NCBI RefSeq assembly: GCF_022829545.1
Contig: NZ_JAKSYM010000158.1
Coordinates: 1-64,000, forward strand
From: Methylobacterium sp. J-030
GTDB lineage: Bacteria; Pseudomonadota; Alphaproteobacteria; Rhizobiales; Beijerinckiaceae
Direction: 5' to 3'
Length of the DNA: 64,000 nucleotides
The notes under the pieces are model-generated. The model worked only from the letters and a program-made list of their open reading frames with translations, searched no databases and was not told the DNA's origin. The position numbers were made by a program, and so were the translations under genes. Positions within the stretch are counted from its first letter, which is position 1. Each line of letters opens with the position of its first letter. Positions 47,368 through 55,086 of the stretch are shown here, piece after piece.

Positions 47368-47931
47368 CTACTCCACCACCTCGTTCGGGTAGACGCCCCA
47401 GAGGCGGTTCTGGCGGATGTAGCCATCGACATCGCGCTTGTTAGGCAGCGCCACGATCAGGCGGCACCATGTGCCGGTGCAGCTCTTCACGCTTCCGATC
47501 ACCCCGGTCTGAAGCTTGGCTTCATCCTCGGCACCGTCATCGGCTTTGGCGCGCAGCGACACGGACGCCTTCTCGACACCCTTTTCGGGGCCGGCATTGA
47601 CGATGGCGGTGCGCCGTCCGGAGAGCAGCGAGTGCAGGACCCAGCCCTCGGTCCCCTCCGAGTCACGGATCCGGCGCCAAGTCTCGAACTCGCCCACGAT
47701 CTCAACCGGCAGACCCGCCCGCTGGAACACCCACAGGGTGCGGTGATCCTTGGACGGCCCCTCACGCAGGTTGACGCGATCGGTCTTGAGGCTGGCGTAG
47801 CGCGGCAGCGGCAGCTTGGTCACCGGCCCGACCCCGGTCTCGATCGGGGCGGCGGGGGCTGCCGCCGCGTCGATCGCGGGGCCAGCCGCCAGCAGCGCCG
47901 CGACGGCGAGGCTGAGGCGTAACACGCGCAT
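47368..47931 (-). CDS. Secreted SH3-domain protein
   Basis: This 187-residue protein has a signal peptide ending about residue 24 (ALLAAGPAIDAAAA) and a bacterial SH3-like pair: ASLKTDRVNLREGPSKDH (about 45-62) with WRRIRDSEGTEGWVLHSLLSG (about 84-104), and a second module ending CRLIVALPNKRDVDGYIRQNRLWGVYPNE. The layout fits the SH3_4 family of exported alphaproteobacterial proteins, thought to bind cell-wall material. GGGAG six bases before ATG 47931 fixes the start. It is divergent from the glycerate dehydrogenase gene. Confidence 0.9.
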   Translation of the reverse strand: MRVLRLSLAVAALLAAGPAIDAAAAPAAPIETGVGPVTKLPLPRYASLKTDRVNLREGPSKDHRTLWVFQRAGLPVEIVGEFETWRRIRDSEGTEGWVLHSLLSGRRTAIVNAGPEKGVEKASVSLRAKADDGAEDEAKLQTGVIGSVKSCTGTWCRLIVALPNKRDVDGYIRQNRLWGVYPNEVVE

Positions 47932-48169
47932 GATCGTCTCCCAGTCCGGACGGGTCGTTGGTGGCGAACGGGCTTGTCGAAAGCGAGGCCCTTCCGGCGC
48001 GCGGGCCGTGCCGGCATCCGATTGTGTTCCGGCCCACCTCTGGTAGAGAGTCCGGAGGGCCGGGACAGGCTCCGGAACCGGCGCCGCGCGACCGATCCTG
48101 TCTGGCCGATTTCGGTTAACGGACGCTTGCGCCGGGCGCCACGGCCGCAGAGCTGACGGGGAGAGAGAC

Positions 48170-49168
48170 GTGTCGAAGCGCAAGCCGCTGGTGGTCGTGA
48201 CGCGGCGGCTGCCGGATGCCGTCGAGACGCGGATGCGCGAGCTGTTCGACGTCCGCCTCAGTTCCGACGACGCGCCCATGGCGGCCGATGCGATGGCCAA
48301 CGCCCTGCGCGAGGCCGATGTCCTGGTCCCCACCGTCACCGACGAGGTGGATGCGGGGCTGATCGCCCAGGCCGGGCCGAACCTGCGGCTGATTGCAAAT
48401 TTCGGCAACGGCGTCGATCACATCGACGTATCGGCGGCGCTGGAGCGCGGCATCACGGTCACCAACACGCCGGGCGTGCTGACCGAGGACACCGCCGACA
48501 TGACGATGGCGTTGATCCTCGCGGTGGCCCGGCGGGTCGCCGAGGGCGCGCGGATCATCCCGGACGACGAGTGGACCACCGGCTGGTCGCCGACCTGGAT
48601 GCTCGGGCGGCGCATCACCGGCAAGCGGCTCGGGATCGTCGGCATGGGCCGCATCGGACAGGCCCTCGCCAAGCGCGCCCGGGCCTTCGGCCTGCAGGTT
48701 CACTACCACAACCGCCGCCGGGTGCCGGCCGCCATCGAGGGCGCGCTGGACGCGACCTACTGGGAGTCCCTCGATCAGATGCTGGCGCGCGTCGACATCG
48801 TGTCGGTGAACTGCCCGCACACGCCGGCGACCTATCACCTGCTGTCGGCGCGCCGGCTCAAGTTGCTCAAGCCCGAGGCGGTGGTCGTGAACACCGCCCG
48901 CGGCGAGGTGATCGACGAGAACGCCCTCGCCCGCCTGATCGAGGGCGGCGAGATCTCCGCCGCCGGCCTCGACGTGTTCGAGCAGGAGCCGGCGGTGAGT
49001 CCGCGCCTCGTCAAGCTCGCCCGGCAGGGCAAGGTCGTCCTGCTGCCCCACATGGGCTCGGCGACCTACGAGAGCCGCATCGACATGGGCGAGAAGGTCA
49101 TCATCAACATCAAGACCTTCATGGATGGCCACCGGCCGCCGGACCGGATCCTGCCCAGCATGCTCTGA
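48170..49168 (+). CDS. D-glycerate dehydrogenase / glyoxylate-hydroxypyruvate reductase
   Basis: This enzyme interconverts hydroxypyruvate and D-glycerate, and often glyoxylate and glycolate, with NAD(P)H. The 332-residue 2-hydroxyacid dehydrogenase has LGIVGMGRIGQALAKRA (about 152-168), the catalytic Arg in VNTARGEVID (about 240-249), Glu in FEQEPAV (about 268-274) and His in LLPHMGSAT (about 286-294). The start is GTG 48170 with GGGGAGAGA before it. In methylotrophs such an activity belongs to the serine cycle or glyoxylate metabolism, but the main HprA gene may lie elsewhere. Confidence 0.92.
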   Translation: MSKRKPLVVVTRRLPDAVETRMRELFDVRLSSDDAPMAADAMANALREADVLVPTVTDEVDAGLIAQAGPNLRLIANFGNGVDHIDVSAALERGITVTNTPGVLTEDTADMTMALILAVARRVAEGARIIPDDEWTTGWSPTWMLGRRITGKRLGIVGMGRIGQALAKRARAFGLQVHYHNRRRVPAAIEGALDATYWESLDQMLARVDIVSVNCPHTPATYHLLSARRLKLLKPEAVVVNTARGEVIDENALARLIEGGEISAAGLDVFEQEPAVSPRLVKLARQGKVVLLPHMGSATYESRIDMGEKVIINIKTFMDGHRPPDRILPSML

Positions 49169-49193
49169 CGGAGCGCCGGGTCGCGGCGCGCCG

Positions 49194-49817
49194 TCAGAGC
49201 GCGTCGGCAGCCGCTACCGGCTTCCGGGTGGACGGGAGGCTCTGGAACAAGCGCTCCGTCGTCAATTTCAGGAAGTAGAAGCCGAAATCGGGATTCTGAT
49301 AGTAGAGTTCCTTGAGGTCGGCGTAGGTGACGCACAGAGCCTTGCCGGGCTCGACGCAGACGAGGGACGCCGTGCGGGCGTTGCCGGGCGAGAGCAGGCC
49401 GAGTTCGCCGACGATGCCTCCCGCCCGCACCTCAAGATCCATCTCCGGAACCCGGAAGACGCCGTCCTCGACGTAATACATCTCCTGCGCCGGATCGCCT
49501 GCGCGGAATACGGTCTCGCCGGCGCCGAACGTCCGCTCCGTTCCGAACGGGCGCAACCACCTGAAGGACAGGTCGCCCTCGGCGGCCGCCTTCGTTTCAC
49601 GCACCAGACGGAACATCTGCCACAGCCGGTAGGTGTTGAGCGGAAGCTCGAACAGCTCGGTCACGATCACGGGCCAACTGTGAATCAAGATTCCATAAAT
49701 GATGAGGGCGCAGCTTGCGCAGATGCCGATGATCCGCAGCGGGATCATCGTCGTCATCGCAGTCGAGACGATCACCAATCCCGTTCCGAGAAAGCCGATT
49801 CCTTCGATCCAATCCAT
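49194..49817 (-). CDS. Membrane-anchored cyclic nucleotide-binding protein 1
   Basis: This 207-residue protein has an N-terminal part with two or three membrane segments (about 5-25, 26-45 and 46-60), a linker LNTYRLWQMFRLVRE, and then a cNMP-binding-type beta barrel (about 85-190). GAGETVFRAGDPAQEMYYVEDGVFRV and GGIVGELGLLSPGNARTASLVC are barrel and phosphate-loop motifs (each shown only in part of the domain). Domain order resembles Popeye-type proteins. The gene at 49917-50540 is a close paralogue on the same strand. Ligand, cAMP or other, is not known. Confidence 0.85.
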   Translation of the reverse strand: MDWIEGIGFLGTGLVIVSTAMTTMIPLRIIGICASCALIIYGILIHSWPVIVTELFELPLNTYRLWQMFRLVRETKAAAEGDLSFRWLRPFGTERTFGAGETVFRAGDPAQEMYYVEDGVFRVPEMDLEVRAGGIVGELGLLSPGNARTASLVCVEPGKALCVTYADLKELYYQNPDFGFYFLKLTTERLFQSLPSTRKPVAAADAL

Positions 49818-49916
49818 GTCCTGCCCCGGGCGAACGCAAACGAGGCATCAGGTAGCTTGACCGCTGGAAGCGCCGCAAGTTTTTCGCGTCGACAGAACCC
49901 GCTTCGCGCGGCGACA

Positions 49917-50540
49917 TCAAATGATATCGCCAGATATTACCGGGCGTTTCATGGTTTGAACGCCTTGAAATAAGCGTTCACTTGTCAGTTTCAAAAAATA
50001 AAAGCCGAATTCGGGATTTTGATAGTAGAGTTGCTTCACGTCGGAGTAGGTCACGCACAGGGCATGGCCGGCCTCGATACAGATCAGCGAGGCGGTGCGC
50101 GCATTGCCCGGCGAGAGGAGGCCGAGTTCACCGACGATCCCGCCTGCGCGAACTTCGATGCCGACCTCCGGAATCCGAAAGACGCCGTTCTCGACGTAAT
50201 ACATCTCGTCGGCGAGATCGCCCTTGCGGAACACGACCTCGCCGGTTCCAAACGGGCGCCGCGCGCCGAACGGGCGCAGCCATTCGAGGGAGAGGTCGCC
50301 GTCCGCCGCCGTCTCGACGTCGCGGACGAGGCGCAGCATCTGCCAAAGCCGGTAGGCGTTGAACGGCATCTGGATCACCTCGGTCAGCACGACCGGCATG
50401 CTGCCGATCAACGTCCCGTACGTGATCACCGCGCAGCTCGCGCAGAGAGAGATGATCCGCAGCGGGATCATCGTGCTCATGGCCGTGGCCGAGATCGTCA
50501 GCGCGGTGCCGAGATAGCCGATCGCCTCGATCCAATCCAT
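49917..50540 (-). CDS. Membrane-anchored cyclic nucleotide-binding protein 2
   Basis: This second 207-residue copy matches the neighbouring protein over its whole length (by eye about two thirds identical), starting MDWIEAIGYLGTALTI. It has the same two or three N-terminal spans, the FNAYRLWQMLRLVRD linker and the barrel with FRKGDLADEMYYVENG and GELGLLSPGNARTASL, where a typical cNMP phosphate loop would show RxA-like ARTAS. It lies 99 bases upstream of copy 1, so tandem duplication is clear. ATG 50540 gives the same start as the paralogue. Confidence 0.85.
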   Translation of the reverse strand: MDWIEAIGYLGTALTISATAMSTMIPLRIISLCASCAVITYGTLIGSMPVVLTEVIQMPFNAYRLWQMLRLVRDVETAADGDLSLEWLRPFGARRPFGTGEVVFRKGDLADEMYYVENGVFRIPEVGIEVRAGGIVGELGLLSPGNARTASLICIEAGHALCVTYSDVKQLYYQNPEFGFYFLKLTSERLFQGVQTMKRPVISGDII

Positions 50541-50617
50541 GATCGCCCCCCAAGCGTCCTGTCGCCGGGGGGATGCCCGTCTTGCCGGGTCCCGGCAAGA
50601 CGGACGGTGCGCATCCG

Positions 50618-51955
50618 TCAGACCGCTTCGCCCCGCAGGCGCAGGGTGACCGCCTCGGCGGCGCGCACCCCTTCGGCGTAGGCGCCGCCCACCGTGCCCC
50701 ATTGCTCGCGGGACAGGGCCTCGCCGGCGAACCAGACAGTACCGGCCACGGGGTCGTGCAGGCGCTGTCGCGCCGGCGCGTGGCCCGGCGGCACCACGGC
50801 CCAGGATCCCCGCGACCACGGATCGTGGCGCCACGCGCTCACGGCCGGTATACTCAGATCGCGCAGACGGTGGTGCCCGAACGAATCGCTCAGGACGGCC
50901 CGGACGTGCCGGCGAACGCCGTCCGCCCCACCCCCGGCGGCGTCGAGCGTCGCGGCCTCGCGCAGGTCGAGTTCGTAGTAGTGGAACGGCGTGCCGTCGA
51001 TGCGGGTCAGAAGGCCCGGTGGCGTGCGGCGCCGGCCGTGGATCGCGGCCAGACGGTCGCGGCCGCGGAACGGGCTCGACGGCCAGTGCAGCACCGCGTG
51101 CTCGTAGATGCCGGTGGTGAAGCCGTCGATCGCCGCGCGAACCGCGTTCGGAAGGGGGGGCGTGAAGGCCGGCCCGTCGCGCAGCACCATCATCGGGACG
51201 GTCACGATCACCGCCCGGGCCCGATAGGTGGCACCGTCGGCGGTCTCGACCCGGACGTGGCCGCCGGACCAGTCGACCCGCGTGACCGCCGTCGCCAGCG
51301 CCACCGGCAGCCTGTCGGCGAGGCGGGCCAGATAGTTGCCGTAGCCGTCGGCGAGGAAGAAGTTGTCGCCGTACTCCATGCTGGGGAAGTCGTGGAGCGA
51401 GACCTCGGTGAGCGGACGACCCGAGACGAGGCCGTGAACCTGCGCGACCCGGGACCCCCAAGGCCCGAGCCCCGGCGGCAGCACGGTCGCGGCCGGACGG
51501 TCGCCCCCGGGCTGCGCGGCGCCTCCGGTCATCGCCCGATCCGCCCGCGCGAAGGCCCGGGCGTTGGCCCGAACATCGTCGGCGCGCCCGGGCCGGCGTC
51601 CGACCCAGACGTGGCTGTCCTGCGGCGCCCTGCGCAGCCGCTCGCCCCGTGCCCGGCCCAGGGCCACCAGTGGGTTGATCGGCCCGGCATGGAGCCAGTG
51701 GGCGCCGAGATCGAGGGCGTGGCCGCGCAGGGACACCGTCAGCGCGCGGCCACCGACCCGATCGCGAGCCTCCAGCACCGCCACGGACACGGCCCGGGCC
51801 ATGAGCGTCCGTGCCGCGCCGATGCCGGCCGCGCCGGCCCCGATGATCAGCACCTCCGGTGCCTCCGGCAGCGGCGCGAGCCGGGGTCGGTAGGCGGGCC
51901 GCAACGGCGGATCGACGCTCCGCGCAGTCAGGGTCTCTGGTATCGCGTCCTGCAC
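50618..51955 (-). CDS. FAD-dependent flavin amine oxidase-like protein
   Basis: This 445-residue flavoprotein has the FAD-binding motif VLIIGAGAAGIGAARTL (about 35-51), then EARDRVGGRALT (about 62-73), and the C-terminal FAD block WFAGEALSREQWGTVGGAY (about 408-426). This fits the monoamine oxidase/phytoene-desaturase-like group with NAD-independent oxidation of amines. The substrate is unknown. The start MQDAIPETLTA at 51955 is on the same strand as the cNMP-binding genes, 77 bases upstream of them, so a shared transcript is possible. There is no signal peptide. Confidence 0.88.
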   Translation of the reverse strand: MQDAIPETLTARSVDPPLRPAYRPRLAPLPEAPEVLIIGAGAAGIGAARTLMARAVSVAVLEARDRVGGRALTVSLRGHALDLGAHWLHAGPINPLVALGRARGERLRRAPQDSHVWVGRRPGRADDVRANARAFARADRAMTGGAAQPGGDRPAATVLPPGLGPWGSRVAQVHGLVSGRPLTEVSLHDFPSMEYGDNFFLADGYGNYLARLADRLPVALATAVTRVDWSGGHVRVETADGATYRARAVIVTVPMMVLRDGPAFTPPLPNAVRAAIDGFTTGIYEHAVLHWPSSPFRGRDRLAAIHGRRRTPPGLLTRIDGTPFHYYELDLREAATLDAAGGGADGVRRHVRAVLSDSFGHHRLRDLSIPAVSAWRHDPWSRGSWAVVPPGHAPARQRLHDPVAGTVWFAGEALSREQWGTVGGAYAEGVRAAEAVTLRLRGEAV

Positions 51956-52065
51956 GCGCGCTCCTCAATCCTTGTCCGCCCTGCGGCATGGGCAGCCTTG
52001 CGCCGCCGGCCGCGCCGCTTCACAACGCGCCCGCGCCGCGACCGGCGTCGACCGGAATACACCCG

Positions 52066-52770
52066 ATGCTCGTCGAGTCCGCCGCGGCGGCTTTGCGCCA
52101 GACCTTCTCGCCTCCGTTGCGGGCGATTCTCTGGAAATCGCTGGGCCTGACGCTCGGGCTTCTAATCCTGGTCTGGCTCGGCCTGACCCGGCTGGTCCAG
52201 ACGTTCCAGGCGGGCCATCACATCTCGTCCCAGTACCCGATCCTCGACACCCTCGCCTACTACCTCGCGGGCTTCGGCCTGTTCGTCGCGCTCGCCTACC
52301 TGATGCCGGCGATCTCGATCCTGGTGGCGGGCTTCTTCCTCGACGACGCGGCCGAGATCGTCGAGCGGACGGATTTCCCCGAGGACCCGCCGGGCCAGGC
52401 GATGCCGTTCGGCACCGCGATGCTCTACGCGGTCCGCTTCGCCGGCGTGACGCTGCTCGTCAACCTCGCGGCGCTCGTGATCTTCTTCGTCCCGGTGATC
52501 GGGATCGCGGCCTTCTTCGGCGCCAATGCCTACCTGCTCGCCCGGGAGTATTTCGAGATGGCGGCGGCCCGGTTCCGGCCGCTGCCCGAGGCCGCCGCCA
52601 TGCGCCGGACGTTCTCGGTCCGAACGCTCGGCGCCGGCTGCCTGCTCTCGGCGCTGATGGTGGTGCCGATCCTCAACCTTCTGACGCCGCTCTTCGGCAT
52701 CGCCCTGATGGTCCACCTGCACAAGCGCCTCAGCCGGCAGACGCGTCTGACGGGGCCGCGCCCGCTGTAG
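52066..52770 (+). CDS. EI24/CysZ-like membrane protein
   Basis: This protein of 234 residues has four or more hydrophobic segments: about 26-45, 62-90, 125-155 and 190-215. The late block RRTFSVRTLGAGCLLSALMVVPILN and the ending LHKRLSR fit the EI24 domain that includes the sulfate transporter CysZ. Such proteins sit in the inner membrane; sulfate import is only a family-level suggestion and no cys genes are nearby. ATG 52066 is chosen because the preceding frame is Pro/Ala-rich and without similarity. Confidence 0.82.
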   Translation: MLVESAAAALRQTFSPPLRAILWKSLGLTLGLLILVWLGLTRLVQTFQAGHHISSQYPILDTLAYYLAGFGLFVALAYLMPAISILVAGFFLDDAAEIVERTDFPEDPPGQAMPFGTAMLYAVRFAGVTLLVNLAALVIFFVPVIGIAAFFGANAYLLAREYFEMAAARFRPLPEAAAMRRTFSVRTLGAGCLLSALMVVPILNLLTPLFGIALMVHLHKRLSRQTRLTGPRPL

Positions 52771-52863
52771 CCGTCGATGCGGCCAAAGCCCGCTCTGGTC
52801 GCGGCGGGTTTTGGCCGCTACCTTCGCCACAGCCCGGCGGGCGTTGGGGCGGGGAGCCGATCG

Positions 52864-54138
52864 ATGAAGGCGCACGACGCGGCGCAGGACGTCCCCCCGC
52901 CCCCCGGCATCATGCCGTTCCTGCTCGTCGGTCTCGTGGGTCTCGGTCTGGTCGGTTGGGGTGCCTACGGCCACTGGCAGCGGGACGCCGAGGCGACCGC
53001 GACGCTCGAGCGAATCAAGACCCTCGTGCCGCAGGTGCGCACCGTGACGGCCGAGCGCGCCGAGGGTCCGATCGACTTGATTCTGCCGGGCGAGATGCAG
53101 GCCTTCTCCACGGCGGCGATCGCCGCCCGGGCCACCGGTTACATCGCCGAGCGCCGGGTCGATATCGGCGCGCGTGTGAAGGCCGGCGACCTGCTGCTGC
53201 GGATCGCGGCCCCGGATCTCGATCAGCAACTCGCCCAGGCCGAGGCGCAGGTCGGTCAATTGAGGGCGCAACTCCTTCAGGCGCAGGCGCAGGTCGAGCA
53301 GGCCCGCGCCAACGTCAATCTCGCCAACCTCACCAACAACCGGACCACGACACTGGCCGTTCAGGGCTGGGCCTCCCGCCAGAACGCCGACACCTCGCAG
53401 GCGGGTGTCCTGTCGCAGGCCGCGACGCTTGCCGCCGCGGAGGCCGGCGTGAAGGTGGCGACAGCCAACATCAAGTCGCAGGAAGCTGTGGTCGACCGGC
53501 TGAAGGCACTGGCCGCGTTCGAGCGCGTCGTGGCTCCCTTCGACGGTGTCGTCACGATCCGCAACGTCGATGTCGGCGACCTCGTGCGGGCCGATAACGG
53601 CGGCACGCCGCTGCTGAGCCTCGATCAAGACAGCACCCTGCGCATCACCGTGAATGTGCCGCAGAACGACGCTGTCGGCGTCAAGCCGGGTGTCAAGGCG
53701 GTGATCACGGTGCCGCAGCTTCCCGGCAAGAGCTTCGACGGTTTCGTGGAGCGCAGCTCGGTCGCCCTGAACACCGCTTCGCGCACGCTCACGACCCAGG
53801 TGGACGTGCCCAACCCGGACCGGCAATTGCGAGCTGGGCTCTACGCCTACGTGACCCTGAAGATCCCGCGTTCGGAGCCGGCGGTCGCGGTGCCCGCGGA
53901 AGCGACGGTCTTCAACAGCCAGGGCCTCCAGGTCGCGGAGGTCGGGGACGACGACCGGGTGACGTGGCGGACCGTCACGATCAGACGCGACCTCGGACGC
54001 ACCATCGAGCTGGGATCCGGCTTGGCGGCCGACAGCCGCATCATCTATAGCCCGCCGCCGGAGCTGCGCGACGGACAGGCGATCGAACGCCTGAAGGCAG
54101 CCCCGCCGCCGACGCCGATGCGTTCGGCCCAACGCTGA
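52864..54138 (+). CDS. RND efflux periplasmic adaptor (HlyD/MFP family)
   Basis: This 424-residue adaptor has an N-terminal membrane anchor (about 17-36), a lipoyl half-motif RATGYIAERRVDIGARVKAGDLL (split over 90-112), a long coiled-coil hairpin (about 118-190, rich in Ala/Gln/Glu), the second lipoyl half VVAPFDGVVTIRNVDVGDLV (split), and beta-barrel and membrane-proximal domains. It would link an inner-membrane RND pump to an outer-membrane channel. No pump gene follows; the adjacent genes are unrelated. GGGGAG eight bases before ATG 52864 fixes the start. Confidence 0.92.
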   Translation: MKAHDAAQDVPPPPGIMPFLLVGLVGLGLVGWGAYGHWQRDAEATATLERIKTLVPQVRTVTAERAEGPIDLILPGEMQAFSTAAIAARATGYIAERRVDIGARVKAGDLLLRIAAPDLDQQLAQAEAQVGQLRAQLLQAQAQVEQARANVNLANLTNNRTTTLAVQGWASRQNADTSQAGVLSQAATLAAAEAGVKVATANIKSQEAVVDRLKALAAFERVVAPFDGVVTIRNVDVGDLVRADNGGTPLLSLDQDSTLRITVNVPQNDAVGVKPGVKAVITVPQLPGKSFDGFVERSSVALNTASRTLTTQVDVPNPDRQLRAGLYAYVTLKIPRSEPAVAVPAEATVFNSQGLQVAEVGDDDRVTWRTVTIRRDLGRTIELGSGLAADSRIIYSPPPELRDGQAIERLKAAPPPTPMRSAQR

Positions 54139-54295
54139 TCGATCGGGGCGATCTCAGGGTCTGTCTGACTGGAGCACACGGTGTTCCGCGTCGCGCGGGC
54201 GGCTTCCTTGAGGGACTCAATAGGTCGAGGCCCAGCCCTCCCGAGGTGTATGGCCGGGCACTCGGTACAGGCTCGGCCCCCGGGCTTATGCTGCG
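54139..54295. other. Intergenic stretch before repeat
   Basis: The converging gap between the RND adaptor and the cupredoxin gene. Nothing is seen before the repeat at 54296. Confidence 0.4.
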
Positions 54296-54470
54296 TGCCC
54301 TGTCCCGGACAGGTGAAGCGAAGCGGAACCTGGTCCGGCATCCGGCCAAATGAGCGCAGCGCCAGCTGCACGGGTTCACCCAGATAGACGCTTCGCACCG
54401 TCGTGTGCTGGGTCCCGCGTCGCAGGCCGCGTACGCTGCATGCGCCCGGGAAAGGGTCGGTGCAAACCTG
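54296..54470 (+). repeat. Hairpin-forming dispersed repeat, copy 1
   Basis: Contains CCCGGACAGGTGAAGCG, CGGAACCTGGTCCG, GACGCTTCGC and GTGTGCTGG in the same order as the inverted copy at 58003-58155. The ends CGGACAGGT and ACCTGGTCCG can fold back. It lies between converging genes. Confidence 0.7.
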
Positions 54471-54498
54471 CACGACGCCATGGTGGTCGAACAGGCTC

Positions 54499-54876
54499 TC
54501 AGTTCACCCGGACGACGAGCTTCATCTTCGGGTGGATGCCGCACAGGACCTGGAAGGTGCCGCGCTCGGAGAAGGTGATCGGCGTGCGGCTCCCCGGTTC
54601 CTGATCGCCGGAATCGAAGTTGAAGGTGTCGGACTCGACGAAGACATGATGCAGCAAGTCGCTGTCGTCGTTCACGAAGGTGACCACCTCGCCCCGCGCC
54701 ACCGCAAGGTTGTCGGGATGGAACATCCGGCCCTTCTGGGACACCATGATGCCGGAGGCCTGGAGCTGCTCCGTGACGAGCAATCCGCAGGCCGCGCCCA
54801 GGGCGAGCGCCAGCACGACGGGGACCGAGATCCGCCACTGAAGGCTTAAGGCGATCCGGGATACGCAAGCGGACAT
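54499..54876 (-). CDS. Cupredoxin-domain (plastocyanin-like) protein
   Basis: This 125-residue protein has an N-terminal hydrophobic anchor or signal (about 13-35) and a blue-copper-like domain. NDDSDLLHHVF supplies a His ligand (about 73-83), and VLCGIHPKMKLVV near the C terminus supplies Cys, His and Met in the order C-x2-H-x2-M, a type I copper site. It should carry electrons in the periplasm. GAGGG seven bases before ATG 54876 supports this start; ATG 54930 upstream is also open. No partner enzyme is adjacent. Confidence 0.88.
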   Translation of the reverse strand: MSACVSRIALSLQWRISVPVVLALALGAACGLLVTEQLQASGIMVSQKGRMFHPDNLAVARGEVVTFVNDDSDLLHHVFVESDTFNFDSGDQEPGSRTPITFSERGTFQVLCGIHPKMKLVVRVN

Positions 54877-55086
54877 GTGATCCCTCGGCTTTGCAGGATC
54901 AAAGTCGCACAGACTTCCTTGCAAAATCATTCATCGAAACCCGAATTCCATCCGTTTCACCACGATCGACCGGAATACGCGCTATCTCGCCGCGCAGTTA
55001 AATCGAAACGGTGGGTCTCCGAACTAAGCGCCTCTTAACATGTGGCAACTACAGATGGTCAAACCTGTGGCGCGACGGCCGGTGCG

